A DNA stretch of 64,000 nucleotides from Tomocerus qinae (Eukaryota > Arthropoda > Collembola > Entomobryomorpha > Tomoceridae), in the NCBI GenBank assembly GCA_020055645.1, contig CM034546.1:84630001-84694000 (forward strand), read 5' to 3'. Shown in pieces: positions 30,062 through 40,136 of this stretch (position 1 is its first letter; each line of letters begins with the position of its first letter). The translations under genes were made by a program, and so were the position numbers. The notes below the pieces were generated by a model. The model made no database searches and was not told the origin of the DNA. It was given only the letters and a program-made list of their open reading frames with translations.

Positions 30062-31200
30062 GGGATAGTACTAAGTTCCAATACACGTTTGTCGGCTAAT
30101 AACTCAAAAACTAGACCAGATAGAGAAATGGTAGTACTACCATTGAAAAGTGGCTGAACTAACTTAAAGATTGGTATATGACAAGTAATTATTTGAAAGT
30201 AATTAATAGTCAAAAAATAATGATGAACTAAAATTTAATTTATACATGGGAAACCATAGGGAAAACATACCCGACATTTACTAACTTTTTTAAGTTGTAA
30301 AGAATATTTCATGCGTAAAAACTACCGGGAAGTGATTCGTCGTGTCGAGAAGAAAATTTTCGAACATACTACCCCCACATCACGCTATTATTAACATCGT
30401 AATTGAAAAGTTTGAAGAAACTGGAAATGTAGTAGATGACCGAACGCGAGCTGGCCCCCCAATTATCGTCCTCACAGAAGAAAATAAAGTAAGAATTGAA
30501 AAGTCGGTACTCTGTAAGCCAAGACAGTCCATCGGAGACATTTCTATAAATTCAGGAATACGTTGGCTTAATGTCCAAAAAGCATTAAAGAAAAGTCTGT
30601 ATCTTGTTACTGGCCTACCAAAGTCCAGGAACTAATCCCAGCCAAATGAGACCTCATCAAATCAACCGAGTGAATTTTGTGACGAATTCTTATCACGTCT
30701 TGCTGAAAATCCGATTTATTGGAAGTCATAGTGTGGAGTGATGAGTGCAATTTTAATCTCAATGAAATTGTTAATCGAAGTAATCAAGTGTACTGGACTA
30801 ATCGAAACCACCATTTTACAGTGGAGAAAAGTCTCAAGAGTTAGGGCATAAACTTTTTAACTACAATTTTAATAATAGCGTGATGTGGGGGTAATATGGT
30901 CAAAAATTGCCTCCTGACACGACGAATCACTTTCGGATAATTTTTACACACGAAACATTCTTTACAACTTACAAAAGTTAGTAAATGTCGGGTATGTTTT
31001 CCCTATGGTTTCCCATGTATAAATTAAATTTTAGTTCATCATTATTTTTTGACTATTAATTACTTTCAAATAATTACTTGTCATATACCAATCTTTAAGT
31101 TAGTTTAGCCACTTTCCAATGGTAGTACTCCCATTTCTCTATCTGGTCTAGTTTTTGAGTCATTAGCCGACAAACGTGTATTGGAACTCAGTACTATCCC
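30062..31200. mobile_element. Tc1/mariner-superfamily element with about 350-bp TIRs
   Basis: Inverted arms 30062-30410 and about 30852-31200 start GGGATAGTACTAAGTTCC on the left and GGGATAGTACTGAGTTCC on the complement of the right. They are strongly similar along most of their length (GTAATTATTTGAAAGTAATT, TAGGGAAAACATACCCGACA, CCCCCACATCACGCTATTA). Between them is an internally deleted transposase. No flanking TA duplication is evident, perhaps because of decay. Confidence 0.85.
30342..30845 (+). pseudogene. Tc1/mariner-type transposase remnant
   Basis: The first part (30342-30635) has the paired helix-turn-helix pattern of this superfamily: INIVIEKFEETGNVVDDR, PPIIVLTEENKVRIEKS and SIGDISINSGI. 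After frameshifts, later frames give VQELIPAN, FCDEFLSRLAENPIYWKS and IVWSDECNFNLNEIVNRSNQ then VYW, which includes the first catalytic Asp in WSDE. The second Asp and the third acidic residue are missing, since the ORF ends just after VYWTNRN near the right TIR. The protein is truncated and frameshifted, so it cannot be active. Its coding start overlaps the inner end of the left TIR. Confidence 0.85.
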
Positions 31201-31249
31201 TGTATGTACAGTGTACAATAAAATACCATTTACCATACGTGGTTTTTAA

Positions 31250-31271
31250 TGGTATTTAACGTTAAATACCA
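31250..31271. repeat. Perfect 22-bp palindrome
   Basis: TGGTATTTAAC followed directly by its exact complement. It lies 50 bp outside the Tc1/mariner-type element, in sequence with further short inverted motifs (TACCATTTACC, CCACTAAAAAGTAGTGG). Confidence 0.85.
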
Positions 31272-31479
31272 CCACTAAAAAGTAGTGGTAAGTAGCAAGC
31301 ACGTATGCAGAACTGAGTTTCGGAGGGGGCTAGATTTCCAATAGATATTTTAAATATATATAATGAAGTTGTTCCCGCTCCGCCGTCCTGGGTGGCTGCC
31401 TTCTTTTTCATCTCCGCTCTGTTTGTTCTTCCACTGAAACTCATCGTGGACATTCCCATTTCGTTCAATCTAGTTCAAA

Positions 31480-32041
31480 TAGTGAATATTTTCGACAGTA
31501 ATTTTTCAACAAGAAGAAATCACTCTGATGAATCCAGACTCCAGACCTGAAGTTGTTTACTGCGTTGTAACCTACGGCTTGTTAAAGTCATCAAGTTCTG
31601 CGCTGATGCAGTTCCCGTGAAAATACAACGTTATAGTGCTGCTGAGAATCCTTCCGTCCTTCTTTTTTTAAGCGGCACAAGTTAAAGCAACTCACATTGG
31701 CACTGGATTGACACTGGATAGACTAAACAGAAATTATGAAGACTTTGATTTCACTTCCGATTTTGATGGATGGAGTAGACGATTGCCAATTTGAACTTCA
31801 ATGCTGTCTTATCATAGAAAACAGGGGGCGAAAACTTTAGTTTAGCCCCCTTGCGAGTACGTTTTACTTTATGACTTCTACAAAATTACCTTTTTGTTTT
31901 GGAATTTATATTTCTTTCCTCAAGTATCAATTATGCCCCAAGTAATAGCAACATTTGACCTTGCAAAAAATTAAAACTTGGTCTTTATTTGGAAAATTTT
32001 TTCATTGCTGAGCTGACTGACTTCGCCGCTGGTTCAAAATT
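31480..32041 (+). other. Probable 5' untranslated region of the LINE
   Basis: Non-coding sequence leading to the LINE ATG. The true 5' end of the element cannot be set without another copy; 31480 is a guess. Confidence 0.35.
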
Positions 32042-35000
32042 ATGGATGTACAATGCGCTGTCTGCAAAAATGTGATCACTGAAAGGGCTCATCGACTAAG
32101 CTGCAAATCGTGTAAATTAGTCTTTCACAGGAAAAGTTGCCTACCACCTGTCTCTTCAACAATCTTTGCTGACTATCAAAAGAATGGCTGGACCTGTGAT
32201 GGATGCTTAGAATGGCTTCAAAGAATTCCACCCATATGCCTCTCAGGAGATGAAACGAATGAAAACAACGGTTACAGCTTCAGCTCATCCTTCTTCGAAA
32301 GTTCGCCCAACGTTTCTGTATTGATGACTCCTCACTGTGAAAACAAGTCGCTGGATGTGCAGGCTGAACCAGTATTTCCGAAGAAAGGCTTCAAATATCT
32401 TCATGCCAACGTCAATGGTATTAATTGTAAATCAAGGTTTGATGAAGTGTCCCAATTATTAGTATGTGAAAAAAATGTTCTGATTTGTGGGATAACTGAG
32501 TCAAAGCTTGATGCTGAGGCAGATATAACTTCTCGATTTTACATAAAAGGCTATAACTGCCTCCGTTTTGATAGACTGCACAGGGGTGGAGGGGGAATAT
32601 TGATTTATGTAAATAAAATAGCAGATTACCAGGTGCTTGAATTACCAAGTGCGGTAAATACAAACTTGGAAATTCAGATAGAGGTAGTAAAAGTATATGT
32701 TAAGGGTATAGCCCCAACAATAGTAGCTTACATCTATAATCATCCTAACAAAGTCCTGAAATGTGACTTCTTAAACGTATTCACTGCTCTGCTCCTATAT
32801 TTGAGATCATTTAAGTTTGATAAGGTGATCATGGGGGATTTTAACATCGACCTGCTTGCCTACTCCAATGATGTGCAGAAAATTAAACAACTGGCATCGG
32901 AGTTTGATCTTACACAAAAAATTTGGGGTGCAACCAGAATTACTGAAAATACTGAGTCATTACTTGACCATGTCTATATTACTAATGACTCAGTATTTTC
33001 ACAGGCTGGCCACTTTCCTTTTGCGGGGTCGGACCACCACCTAACCTATGTCATTAGGCAGCAGCGTCGGAGCTACTTTCCCCCAACAGAAATTATTAAT
33101 AGGAACTTGTCAAAAGTAGATTGGGAGGAATTAGCGAAGAACCTCTCGGATGAATTTAAGGAGCAGAGACAAACTGACTTGTCACAATCTACCATCAACC
33201 AATCCTCAGTGGAACATTTGTGGAAGGAATTTGAGCTCAAATCTCTTTCGGTCTTAGACAAAGTAGCGCCTTTAACTAAAAAAATGTGCAAAACACGGCC
33301 CACCCCGTGGTTCAATGCAAAAGTTCGTTCCTCGCTATCTGAAAGAGATAAACTACAGAGGTTAGCTGACAAGTCACGTTGCCCAATTGCTAGGAAAAAC
33401 TTTCGTGTCGCAAAAAATGCTGCTACTAATTGCATTAGAGTAGCAAAAAAGAAATTTTTTATAAATAAGTTTGCACAATATACGGACTCGGTAATGACAT
33501 GGAATACTGTGAATGAGATAACCAATTTCCGCACAAAGCAATGCAGTGGCATTACAAAGCTTGTTACTTCTGAGGGAGAAGTAGTGGAGGACGATGCTGA
33601 GAAATGTGACATTCTGGCCGACTTGTACATTGTCAGGAGGACTGATGATATCCCATCAGATGCTGTTGACAATGCGCTGGCGGACTATTGTGATAATTAT
33701 GTCTATAAGCATCCTCCTGACATTGACATTTCCACCAAAGAGGTAGTGCAGGCTATAACGGAAGTGAAAAAGGGGTCGACAATTAATTCATTACCAATTC
33801 GGCTGTATAAAGAAATCTCTGATGTAATAGCAGTCCCCCTAGCGTTTCTGTTTACGGTTATGTGCTATTCTGCACTCATGCCGAACTATTTTAAATCTGC
33901 GTGTCTAACTCCACTGTACAAGGGTAAAGGTCGGAAAGTTACAGCTAGCAGCTATCGACCTATTGTGGGGTTGCCCTATGCTTGCAAATTGTTTGAGAAG
34001 ATCTTTTTTTGGCGCCTTTCAAAAAATGTTGAGTCACATCTTGATGATCACCAATATGGCTTTAGGAAAAACAGAGGGTGTGAGAATGCGTTGGTAGCAT
34101 TTTCTCAAGATGTTTACAACAGTTTAGACTTAGTAAATGGCCGGACTGTGGCTGTTTTTCTCGACCTAAAAATGGCCTTTGATACGGTTCAGCACAGTCA
34201 CCTAATTTTAAAACTAATAAATAACTTTAAATTAGAGCCATATATGCTAAGATTACTCAGGGAATATTTTAGATTCAGAAAATTTAATATAAAAAACGGA
34301 AAGTTTGTATCACGAGAGTATGAGTTTGAAGCTGGTACTGGGGCTGGATCCTGCTTGGGTCCTATTTTATTCTCATTATACATCAATGACATCGGCAGTG
34401 TAATTGACATAAATTACATAATGTACGCTGATGATGTTTTGCTTTGGACGAGTGGCTCTGATGTGAACGAGTCAATCAAAAAAGTAAATGAAAACCTAAG
34501 CAGGATCCACGAGTGGTGTCAGAAGTACGGGTTAATTATAAGTATTGAGAAAACGAAATTTATGATTCTGCATAAGGTGAATGACACAAAGGTCGATCTA
34601 AATTTAAGTAGTAGTGTAAATGTGAACGGGTCAGAACTGAATAGAGTATATTCCTTTAAGTACCTTGGTGTAATTTTCGATGTAAATATGAACTTTAAGC
34701 AGCACCATGAATATGTTGACAATAGAGTTAAGGCTGCAATTGGAAAACTCTATCGAATAAAAAGGTTAGTTCCTGAGAGAGTTATCTGCATGCTACTTCA
34801 TTCTTTTGTCGTAAGCATTTCGGACTTTGGTATCGTTGTCTGGGCTACTCTGACCCCTTCGCAACTTAAAACCACCGACGATAGCATCTCTAGATTTATA
34901 ACAAACTATTTTTACCCCAAAATGTTCAAACTGAAAAAGGTGTCCTGTAGAAAACGGTCAACTAGATCGCAAAAGTTATTTAATGTCAATCCCATATTAA

Positions 35001-35320
35001 CCAAGTGCAATTTGTTTACAATTCAGGAAAGAAGAGCTCTAGCACTAATAAAAATTGTTTGGAAGAGTCTTTTATGCTCATACCCGGGAACCAAAGGGTG
35101 GTTTGTTAAAGCTAATTCTGCATCTAGGTCAAAGAGTTTTCCAACATGCACCTTATCCTTCTGTAGAACAGCTTTAAAGCGCAAATCTGTACAACATTCA
35201 GCAGTTCTGGCCTGGAATAAACTGCCGAGAAAATATGTGTATGAAGAATTTACGCTAGCTAAGTTATCCGATGAGCACAAAAAATTAATGGCACTGGAAA
35301 GATTAAATGAATTTGTTTAA
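32042..35320 (+). CDS. Intact LINE polyprotein: PHD-type finger, endonuclease, reverse transcriptase
   Basis: A single uninterrupted ORF of 1092 residues. Residues 5-55 form a C4HC3 PHD-like finger (Cys5, 8, 21, 24, His29, Cys33, 52, 55). Residues about 115-335 are an apurinic-type endonuclease with HANVNG, catalytic TESKLD (Glu153), MGDFNID (Asp266, Asn268) and SDHH (Asp331, His332). The reverse transcriptase spans about 540-870, with RPIVGLPYACKLFEKI, FLDLKMAFDT (Asp708), GAGSCLGPILFSLYINDI and YADD (Asp797, Asp798). The C-terminal region ends in a CR1/L2-like SVQHSAVLAWNKLP. All catalytic residues remain, so this may be a competent copy. Two oddities: the finger is fused to the endonuclease ORF instead of sitting in a separate ORF1, and motif B reads GAGS where relatives usually have PQGS. 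It belongs to the CR1/jockey group; the exact clade is uncertain. Confidence 0.95.
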   Translation: MDVQCAVCKNVITERAHRLSCKSCKLVFHRKSCLPPVSSTIFADYQKNGWTCDGCLEWLQRIPPICLSGDETNENNGYSFSSSFFESSPNVSVLMTPHCENKSLDVQAEPVFPKKGFKYLHANVNGINCKSRFDEVSQLLVCEKNVLICGITESKLDAEADITSRFYIKGYNCLRFDRLHRGGGGILIYVNKIADYQVLELPSAVNTNLEIQIEVVKVYVKGIAPTIVAYIYNHPNKVLKCDFLNVFTALLLYLRSFKFDKVIMGDFNIDLLAYSNDVQKIKQLASEFDLTQKIWGATRITENTESLLDHVYITNDSVFSQAGHFPFAGSDHHLTYVIRQQRRSYFPPTEIINRNLSKVDWEELAKNLSDEFKEQRQTDLSQSTINQSSVEHLWKEFELKSLSVLDKVAPLTKKMCKTRPTPWFNAKVRSSLSERDKLQRLADKSRCPIARKNFRVAKNAATNCIRVAKKKFFINKFAQYTDSVMTWNTVNEITNFRTKQCSGITKLVTSEGEVVEDDAEKCDILADLYIVRRTDDIPSDAVDNALADYCDNYVYKHPPDIDISTKEVVQAITEVKKGSTINSLPIRLYKEISDVIAVPLAFLFTVMCYSALMPNYFKSACLTPLYKGKGRKVTASSYRPIVGLPYACKLFEKIFFWRLSKNVESHLDDHQYGFRKNRGCENALVAFSQDVYNSLDLVNGRTVAVFLDLKMAFDTVQHSHLILKLINNFKLEPYMLRLLREYFRFRKFNIKNGKFVSREYEFEAGTGAGSCLGPILFSLYINDIGSVIDINYIMYADDVLLWTSGSDVNESIKKVNENLSRIHEWCQKYGLIISIEKTKFMILHKVNDTKVDLNLSSSVNVNGSELNRVYSFKYLGVIFDVNMNFKQHHEYVDNRVKAAIGKLYRIKRLVPERVICMLLHSFVVSISDFGIVVWATLTPSQLKTTDDSISRFITNYFYPKMFKLKKVSCRKRSTRSQKLFNVNPILTKCNLFTIQERRALALIKIVWKSLLCSYPGTKGWFVKANSASRSKSFPTCTLSFCRTALKRKSVQHSAVLAWNKLPRKYVYEEFTLAKLSDEHKKLMALERLNEFV

Positions 35321-35527
35321 TGTTAAGTTGTTACTATTACTAATGCTATTATGTTGATGTTATATAGTGTAAGGTAATGTTAAGCTATAATTTATCCATG
35401 TCTGGGGTGTTAGAGCAGCGGCTAACTGTGTTAGAAGTGCTGATTCTGTTCGATTAACTTTGTTTCGACTGATTGTACCTTTTGACATGTTAATAAAGCA
35501 AGTATTCAGTATTCAGTATTCAATATA
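35321..35527 (+). other. LINE 3' untranslated region with short tandem tail
   Basis: AT-rich sequence ending AATAAAGCAAGTATTCAGTATTC-type; about three GTATTCA units (about 35500-35525) form the tail. Short tandem 3' tails instead of poly(A) are typical of CR1/L2-type LINEs and mark the 3' end of the insertion. Confidence 0.7.
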
Positions 35528-35700
35528 TTCGCGCGTAGCGCGAAAATTTTTGCCATTTTTTGAAGGAAATGAGTCAAAAACGGCCTTAAAATGCCAAATA
35601 ATCGCGCTGAGCGCGAAATTTTTTGCTATTTTGAGAAAAAAATTCCCCTTTTCTTGGATTTCGGGGGGGGGGGGCTTCAGCCCGTAAAGCCCATCCCTAA
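35528..35700. repeat. CGCG-hairpin repeat next to the LINE tail
   Basis: Two hairpins, CGCGCGTAGCGCG and CGCGCTGAGCGCG, are each followed by AAAATTTTTTGC-like sequence. A run of twelve G (35663-35674) then leads to CTTCAGCCCGTAAAGCCC. The two halves look like a diverged direct duplication. A dispersed short element is likely. Confidence 0.55.
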
Positions 35701-35916
35701 ATACGTCCTTGGTAAGTAGTATAAATGGTGGCTAAATCCTAGTATACCGACGCTCAACGGAATAGACCGATATATAGCTCATTCGAAAGATCTCGTTGAG
35801 TACATCACGAATATGGTATTGGTTTTTTGGGCAACTCCCCAAATTAGAAAGTTATGGTAGGTTAAAGTTGAAAATATGACTATTTCGATGCCTACGTTTT
35901 CATAAAACGAAGAGTT
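35701..35916. other. Short non-coding spacer
   Basis: Nothing recognised. Confidence 0.4.
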
Positions 35917-36760
35917 AAAAGTTCTTTAGGACATCGTTGTTTTGCTCTTCATGTTGAATTTACTTGTAACTATGGCAACCAAGCTAATAACAACATCCAG
36001 GTTTTGTTTTGTAAAATTCTAAATTGCACCAACTTCTATGTTAGGCTTTTTCATTATGCTACCTTCGATTTTCATCATTTTTAATTAGGTTAGGTTTAAA
36101 AAATGCTAATTGTGACCACGTGCCTTGTTTAATTTTCATCAATTTTACTTAGGTGAGTTTTAGAAAAATGCTAATTGTGAACACGTCGCATGTTCGATTT
36201 CCATCAATTTCAATTAGGTTAGGTTTATAAAATGCTAATTGTGACCACGTCCCATGGTCGATTTCAATCAATTTTAGTTAGGTTAGGTTTAAGAAATGCT
36301 AACTGTGACCTCGTCCCATGTTCGATTTCTATCAATTTTAATTAGGTTAGGTTTAAAAAATGCTAATTGTGACCACGTCCCATGTTCGATTTCAATCAAT
36401 TTTAGTTAGGTTAGGTTTAAAAAATGCTAACTGTGACCTCGTCCCATGTTCGATTTCCATCAATTTTAATTAGGTTAGGTTTAAAAAAATGCTAACTGTG
36501 ACCACGTGCCATGTTCAATTTCCATTAATATTAATTAGGTTAGGTTTTAAGAAATACAAATTTTGACCGCATGCCACTAACCAACTCAAAAATGATGAAA
36601 ATTGAAGTTAGAACAATAAAAACACCCAAAATAGAAGTTAAAGTGCAATTTAGAATTTTACAAAACCAAACCTGGATGTTGTTATTAGCTAGGTTGCCAT
36701 AGTTAAAAGTAAATTCAACATGAAGAGTGAAACAACGGTATCCTAAAGAACTTGTCTTTT
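35917..36760. mobile_element. Inverted-repeat element with 64-bp tandem-repeat core
   Basis: Arms about 35917-36080 and 36575-36760 are inverted copies with moderate divergence: TTCTTTAGGA, CTCTTCATGTTGAATTTACT, TAATAACAACATCCAGG, TTGTAAAATTCTAAATTGCA and ATTTTCATCATTTTT. The core is a 64-bp tandem repeat. The layout is the same as E1 and the palindromic element at 19417. No target duplication was identified. Confidence 0.82.
36064..36560. repeat. 64-bp minisatellite, about 7.5 copies, with TTAGGTTAGG in each unit
   Basis: Each unit contains AATTAGGTTAGGTTTAAAAA, ATGCTAATTGTGACCACGT and CCATGTTCGATTTCCATC. Units are 85-95 percent alike by eye, with CTAACTGTGACCTCG and CTAATTGTGACCACG subtypes partly alternating. 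Confidence 0.9.
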
Positions 36761-36816
36761 AATAAATAGTTTGATTTAAATTTTGAATAAAATTCGGTGC
36801 CAAAGTATGAAATAGC

Positions 36817-37500
36817 TTAAAGGCCACTTTAGACTCATCCTGTTACTATCGTTGTCATATCATATTATTAACAGTTTCGAATGGTGTTCCCAGCAACACT
36901 TTAGACTATTTTTTAATTTGTTCTATTGGCGTAACATTTATTTCGTTTTCATATCACTATTCAAAGACGAAGTAATAGTATAAAGAAATAAAATTGACGA
37001 AACTAGGAAAGAAACAGGTTGGAAGAAAAAGTTTGACTGTGAAGTTGCAGATCGTTGTAAAATGAAATGATCGTTAAAAATCTTGCTATGCTACGCGATT
37101 ATGAAATCGCGGAGTAAAAGAGAAAGGGCATCGTACATTAGGCCAATCTTTGAAAATCGAAGCAATCGTGGTGAATCATTTTTAGTATAAGAACTTGCAT
37201 TGGATCCCACTAAATAGAACTAAATAGAAAAGTCGTAATTTGAGTCCCAACAATTACACAAAATGGCTTTCAAGGGAGTTTCAGTTTTCTGAAAGTTGAA
37301 CTTTGTTCAACTGAGGTTTTTCTTGACAACGATAGAATAAGAATATGAATAACATGAGTATAAAGTGTCCAAGAATTATATGAATATGAAAGTTATATGA
37401 ATGTGACAACATCACTATAACGATACTATCAATTGAAGTGTAAACTCAAAAATCTGTATAGAAATAGCATAACGAAGGATGAGTCTAAAGTGGCCTTAAG
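36817..37500. mobile_element. 680-bp MITE with 20-bp TIRs and TTAA at both ends
   Basis: Perfect 20-bp inverted ends, AGGCCACTTTAGACTCATCC at 36821-36840 and its complement at 37477-37496. TTAA is present at 36817-36820 and 37496-37499, the latter sharing one base with the repeat. A 12-bp inner inverted pair (CTATCGTTGTCA near 36846, TGACAACGATAG near 37324) also fits. TTAA suggests a piggyBac-like insertion, but the terminal bases are not the usual CCC. Non-coding. Confidence 0.75.
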
Positions 37501-38032
37501 GGCAGTTGTAATGACGGGTTAGAGTAACGTAACCCTTTACCCCGAGTCCAAAATGTGACCCCGGTGGACGACCATGGTCAGTTGCCAATAGTTACTTTGC
37601 TATTGCAATACAAAAAAGTTAACCCTAGGTTGTACTAAGGTTAAGTTTTAGACTATTTTGTGACTCCGGGTTAGGAGTAACCTCTGACTCGCCATTATGC
37701 ATACTGCCATAAGTGTTCATAATTTAGAGTTGGATTCAAGCAATGGGGGCACTAACAACCCTTCCCGATTGAGAAATTAATTGCAATTAAATTGGCATAT
37801 TCATATCAATTTTAAATGGGCGATACCAAATGAAATCTTGGTTTCAGTAATTTTTTATAACCTTCGGTATACAATCAAATAAATGGGATTAATTTGATTA
37901 ATTAAGGGGGTAATTGGAAATATCTCATAGAAAATAAAGTTTTAAAACTTATATTTTAGGAAGTCTAATGTATCTGTACTAAGCTGTATAATCAATCTCT
38001 AAAATTTACCATTTTTACCATTAAATGCATAG
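37501..38032. other. Non-coding stretch
   Basis: Contains weakly inverted GGGTTAGAGTAACG and TAACCCTAGG-like sequence at 37516-37690; otherwise nothing. Confidence 0.4.
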
Positions 38033-38281
38033 GTTGTATTTGTATGTATCTCCTTATCGTTTTGTAATTGACCGTTGTATGTATCTCATCCGTATCGTTT
38101 TGTAATTGACCGTTGTATGTATCTCATCCGTATCGTTTTGTAATTGACCGTTGTACGTATCTCATCCGTATCGTTTTGTAATTGACCGTTGTATGTATCT
38201 CCGTTTCGTTTTGCAATTGACCGTTGTATATATCATTTTGTAATTGAACTTTGTATTTATGTCCATACCGTATTGTAATGA
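38033..38281. repeat. 38-bp minisatellite, about six copies
   Basis: The unit contains GTATGTATCTCATCCGTATC and GTTTTGTAATTGACCGTT. Central units are near identical and edge units shortened. Confidence 0.9.
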
Positions 38282-39139
38282 CTAGACTACTAGTACTGAC
38301 TTTGCTTTACATTTGCACACGCTTAAGCATCAAAAATTGGTCTACTAAATAGTCAACGGTTTACTGATGAAATTCCTATGCGCAGTCGTTAGTTTAATTA
38401 TTTCAACATTTTTCTAGCGCACTGTGCTAGATCTACAGCTAGTGCAGAATAATCACGGTTTAACACAACTTTATTTTTTGGTAGACATGGGTTAGCTTGT
38501 CAAAAGTTAGACAAGTCCTCCCTCCCAAGTACAGTACAATTGATATAAAGTGGGTAGACGGGTAGACCACATACAAGGATGGATATGGTTAGCAAACGCG
38601 ATAGGGAAATAGTTTTTTTTTGAGAATTACACTTAATGCGTAAATAATCCAGACTTTGCAGAGGCAGGTGAGTCAAATGAAAGCCCTTCAGGAAAAAATT
38701 TTTAATTGAGAGACCCAAATAAGAGTTATGGACAACCACACGTCCGTTCTATCTCCAGTTTTGTCCACGAACCTCCAAGTCGTTGCTTCTATTCCACTCT
38801 TTCTTATCTTATCTGCCAAAAGTCTGTATTGATGTACTTCATTCAGTGTTATAGCTGTCTCCACACTCGGCTCGACTTGGTTACAACATTTTCATCAAAA
38901 AGTGTTTCAGTCGCCTAAAGTAAATATTTATTATATTACTGTAATCAAAAAGGCATGAAGTAACACACCATTTATGCTCAGATATTTAATCCACTGTGAG
39001 AGGGGCAACCAAACTTTAATAGAGTATTAGAATTGGTCGATGGTACAATTATGTCAACAATATTCGAGTTGGAAAGTATAGCTCGATTTGATTATACGCG
39101 AGAGGCAATAATCTTAAAATTAAAATCCCTAAATGGGTC
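38282..39139. other. Non-coding stretch
   Basis: No supported gene or repeat. Confidence 0.4.
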
Positions 39140-39854
39140 CAAGCTAACTATTTTTCCATTCAATTGTCCACTTTCTATCCAGGACAAAAGTGGACAAAAC
39201 TAATTTCTTCCAGGACAAAACTAGTTTTGCCCTGGATAAAACCACTTTTATCCACTTTTGTCCACACCTTCTTATCCGGATACCTCAACCCTGCATATGG
39301 TACTACACAAAAGGCTTGCTTCGACCAGAACTCGAAGCCGAGAACTGTACTATGAGACTACCACACTGCGGGTAAGATTTCATACCCGAAGCCCACTACT
39401 ATTTGCCGACTGATGAATAGTATGTATTTAACATATTGAGCTCAATTCACAATTGCAAATGATGTAATGACTGAATAGCCGAATGTGATGACTGTATACT
39501 GTACTCGTAAATTTTGGAATTTACTCTGAATTTTGGAATTTACTCTAAATTTTGGAATTTACTCTAAATTTTGGAATTTACTCTATATTTTGGAATTTAC
39601 TCTAAATTTTGGAATTTACTCGCATTCGGTTATATGGCCATTGAGCTCAATCTGTAATCAAGTAATTAGCATTCATCGGTTGGCAAATAGTAACGTGCTT
39701 AGGATATGAAATTGTACCCTCAGAGTTGTAGTGTAGTTGGATCTCACACGTTGTTTTTATCGGCTTCGAGTTCTGGTCGAAGCAAGCCTTTTGTGTAGTA
39801 CTAGTACCATATGATTCATTGTTCTTCCAATTGAATGGAAAAATAGTTAGCTTG
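39140..39854. mobile_element. Inverted-repeat element with 20-bp tandem-repeat core
   Basis: The outer ends, CAAGCTAACTATTTTTCCAT on the left and its complement on the right, are perfect over 27 bp. A second matching block of about 45 bp (39294-39340 and 39761-39812; GGCTTGCTTCGACCAGAACT) and weaker pairing continue to about 39455/39641. The core at 39507-39622 is about six copies of TACTCTAAATTTTGGAATTT. The left arm holds an extra 125 bp (39167-39293) absent from the right arm; it is itself self-complementary (ATCCAGGACAAAAGTGGA, CCACTTTTGTCC), probably a nested mini-element. Confidence 0.82.
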
Positions 39855-40090
39855 AACTCATTACTCACACTGTCACTCTATGAAAGCATACAGTGGATGA
39901 TCGATATATTGAATTGAAGTAATGAAGTGGTATGTTTTAGAATCTCGGGATTTTGTGAGCGTTCATATGCATTGATGTTGATGCATTATTGCATTATATG
40001 ACCCTTAAACTCTATGAGAGCCCTTACGGAAAAATCGCCAAAGATATCTTGTAAGAAATTGTGTGATAATGGAGGGCAATTCCACACAAG

Positions 40091-40136
40091 TTTCTTACAA
40101 GTAACTTATAAGATCTTATAAGTCACTTGTAAGAAA
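40091..40136. repeat. 46-bp near-perfect palindrome
   Basis: Arms of 23 bp meet at AAGA|TCTT with one mismatched pair (A/C at arm position 13). A third copy of the arm tip CTTGTAAGAAA lies at 40049-40059, and CACACAAGTTTCTTACAAG (40083-40101) pairs with it, so alternative stems exist. Confidence 0.9.
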
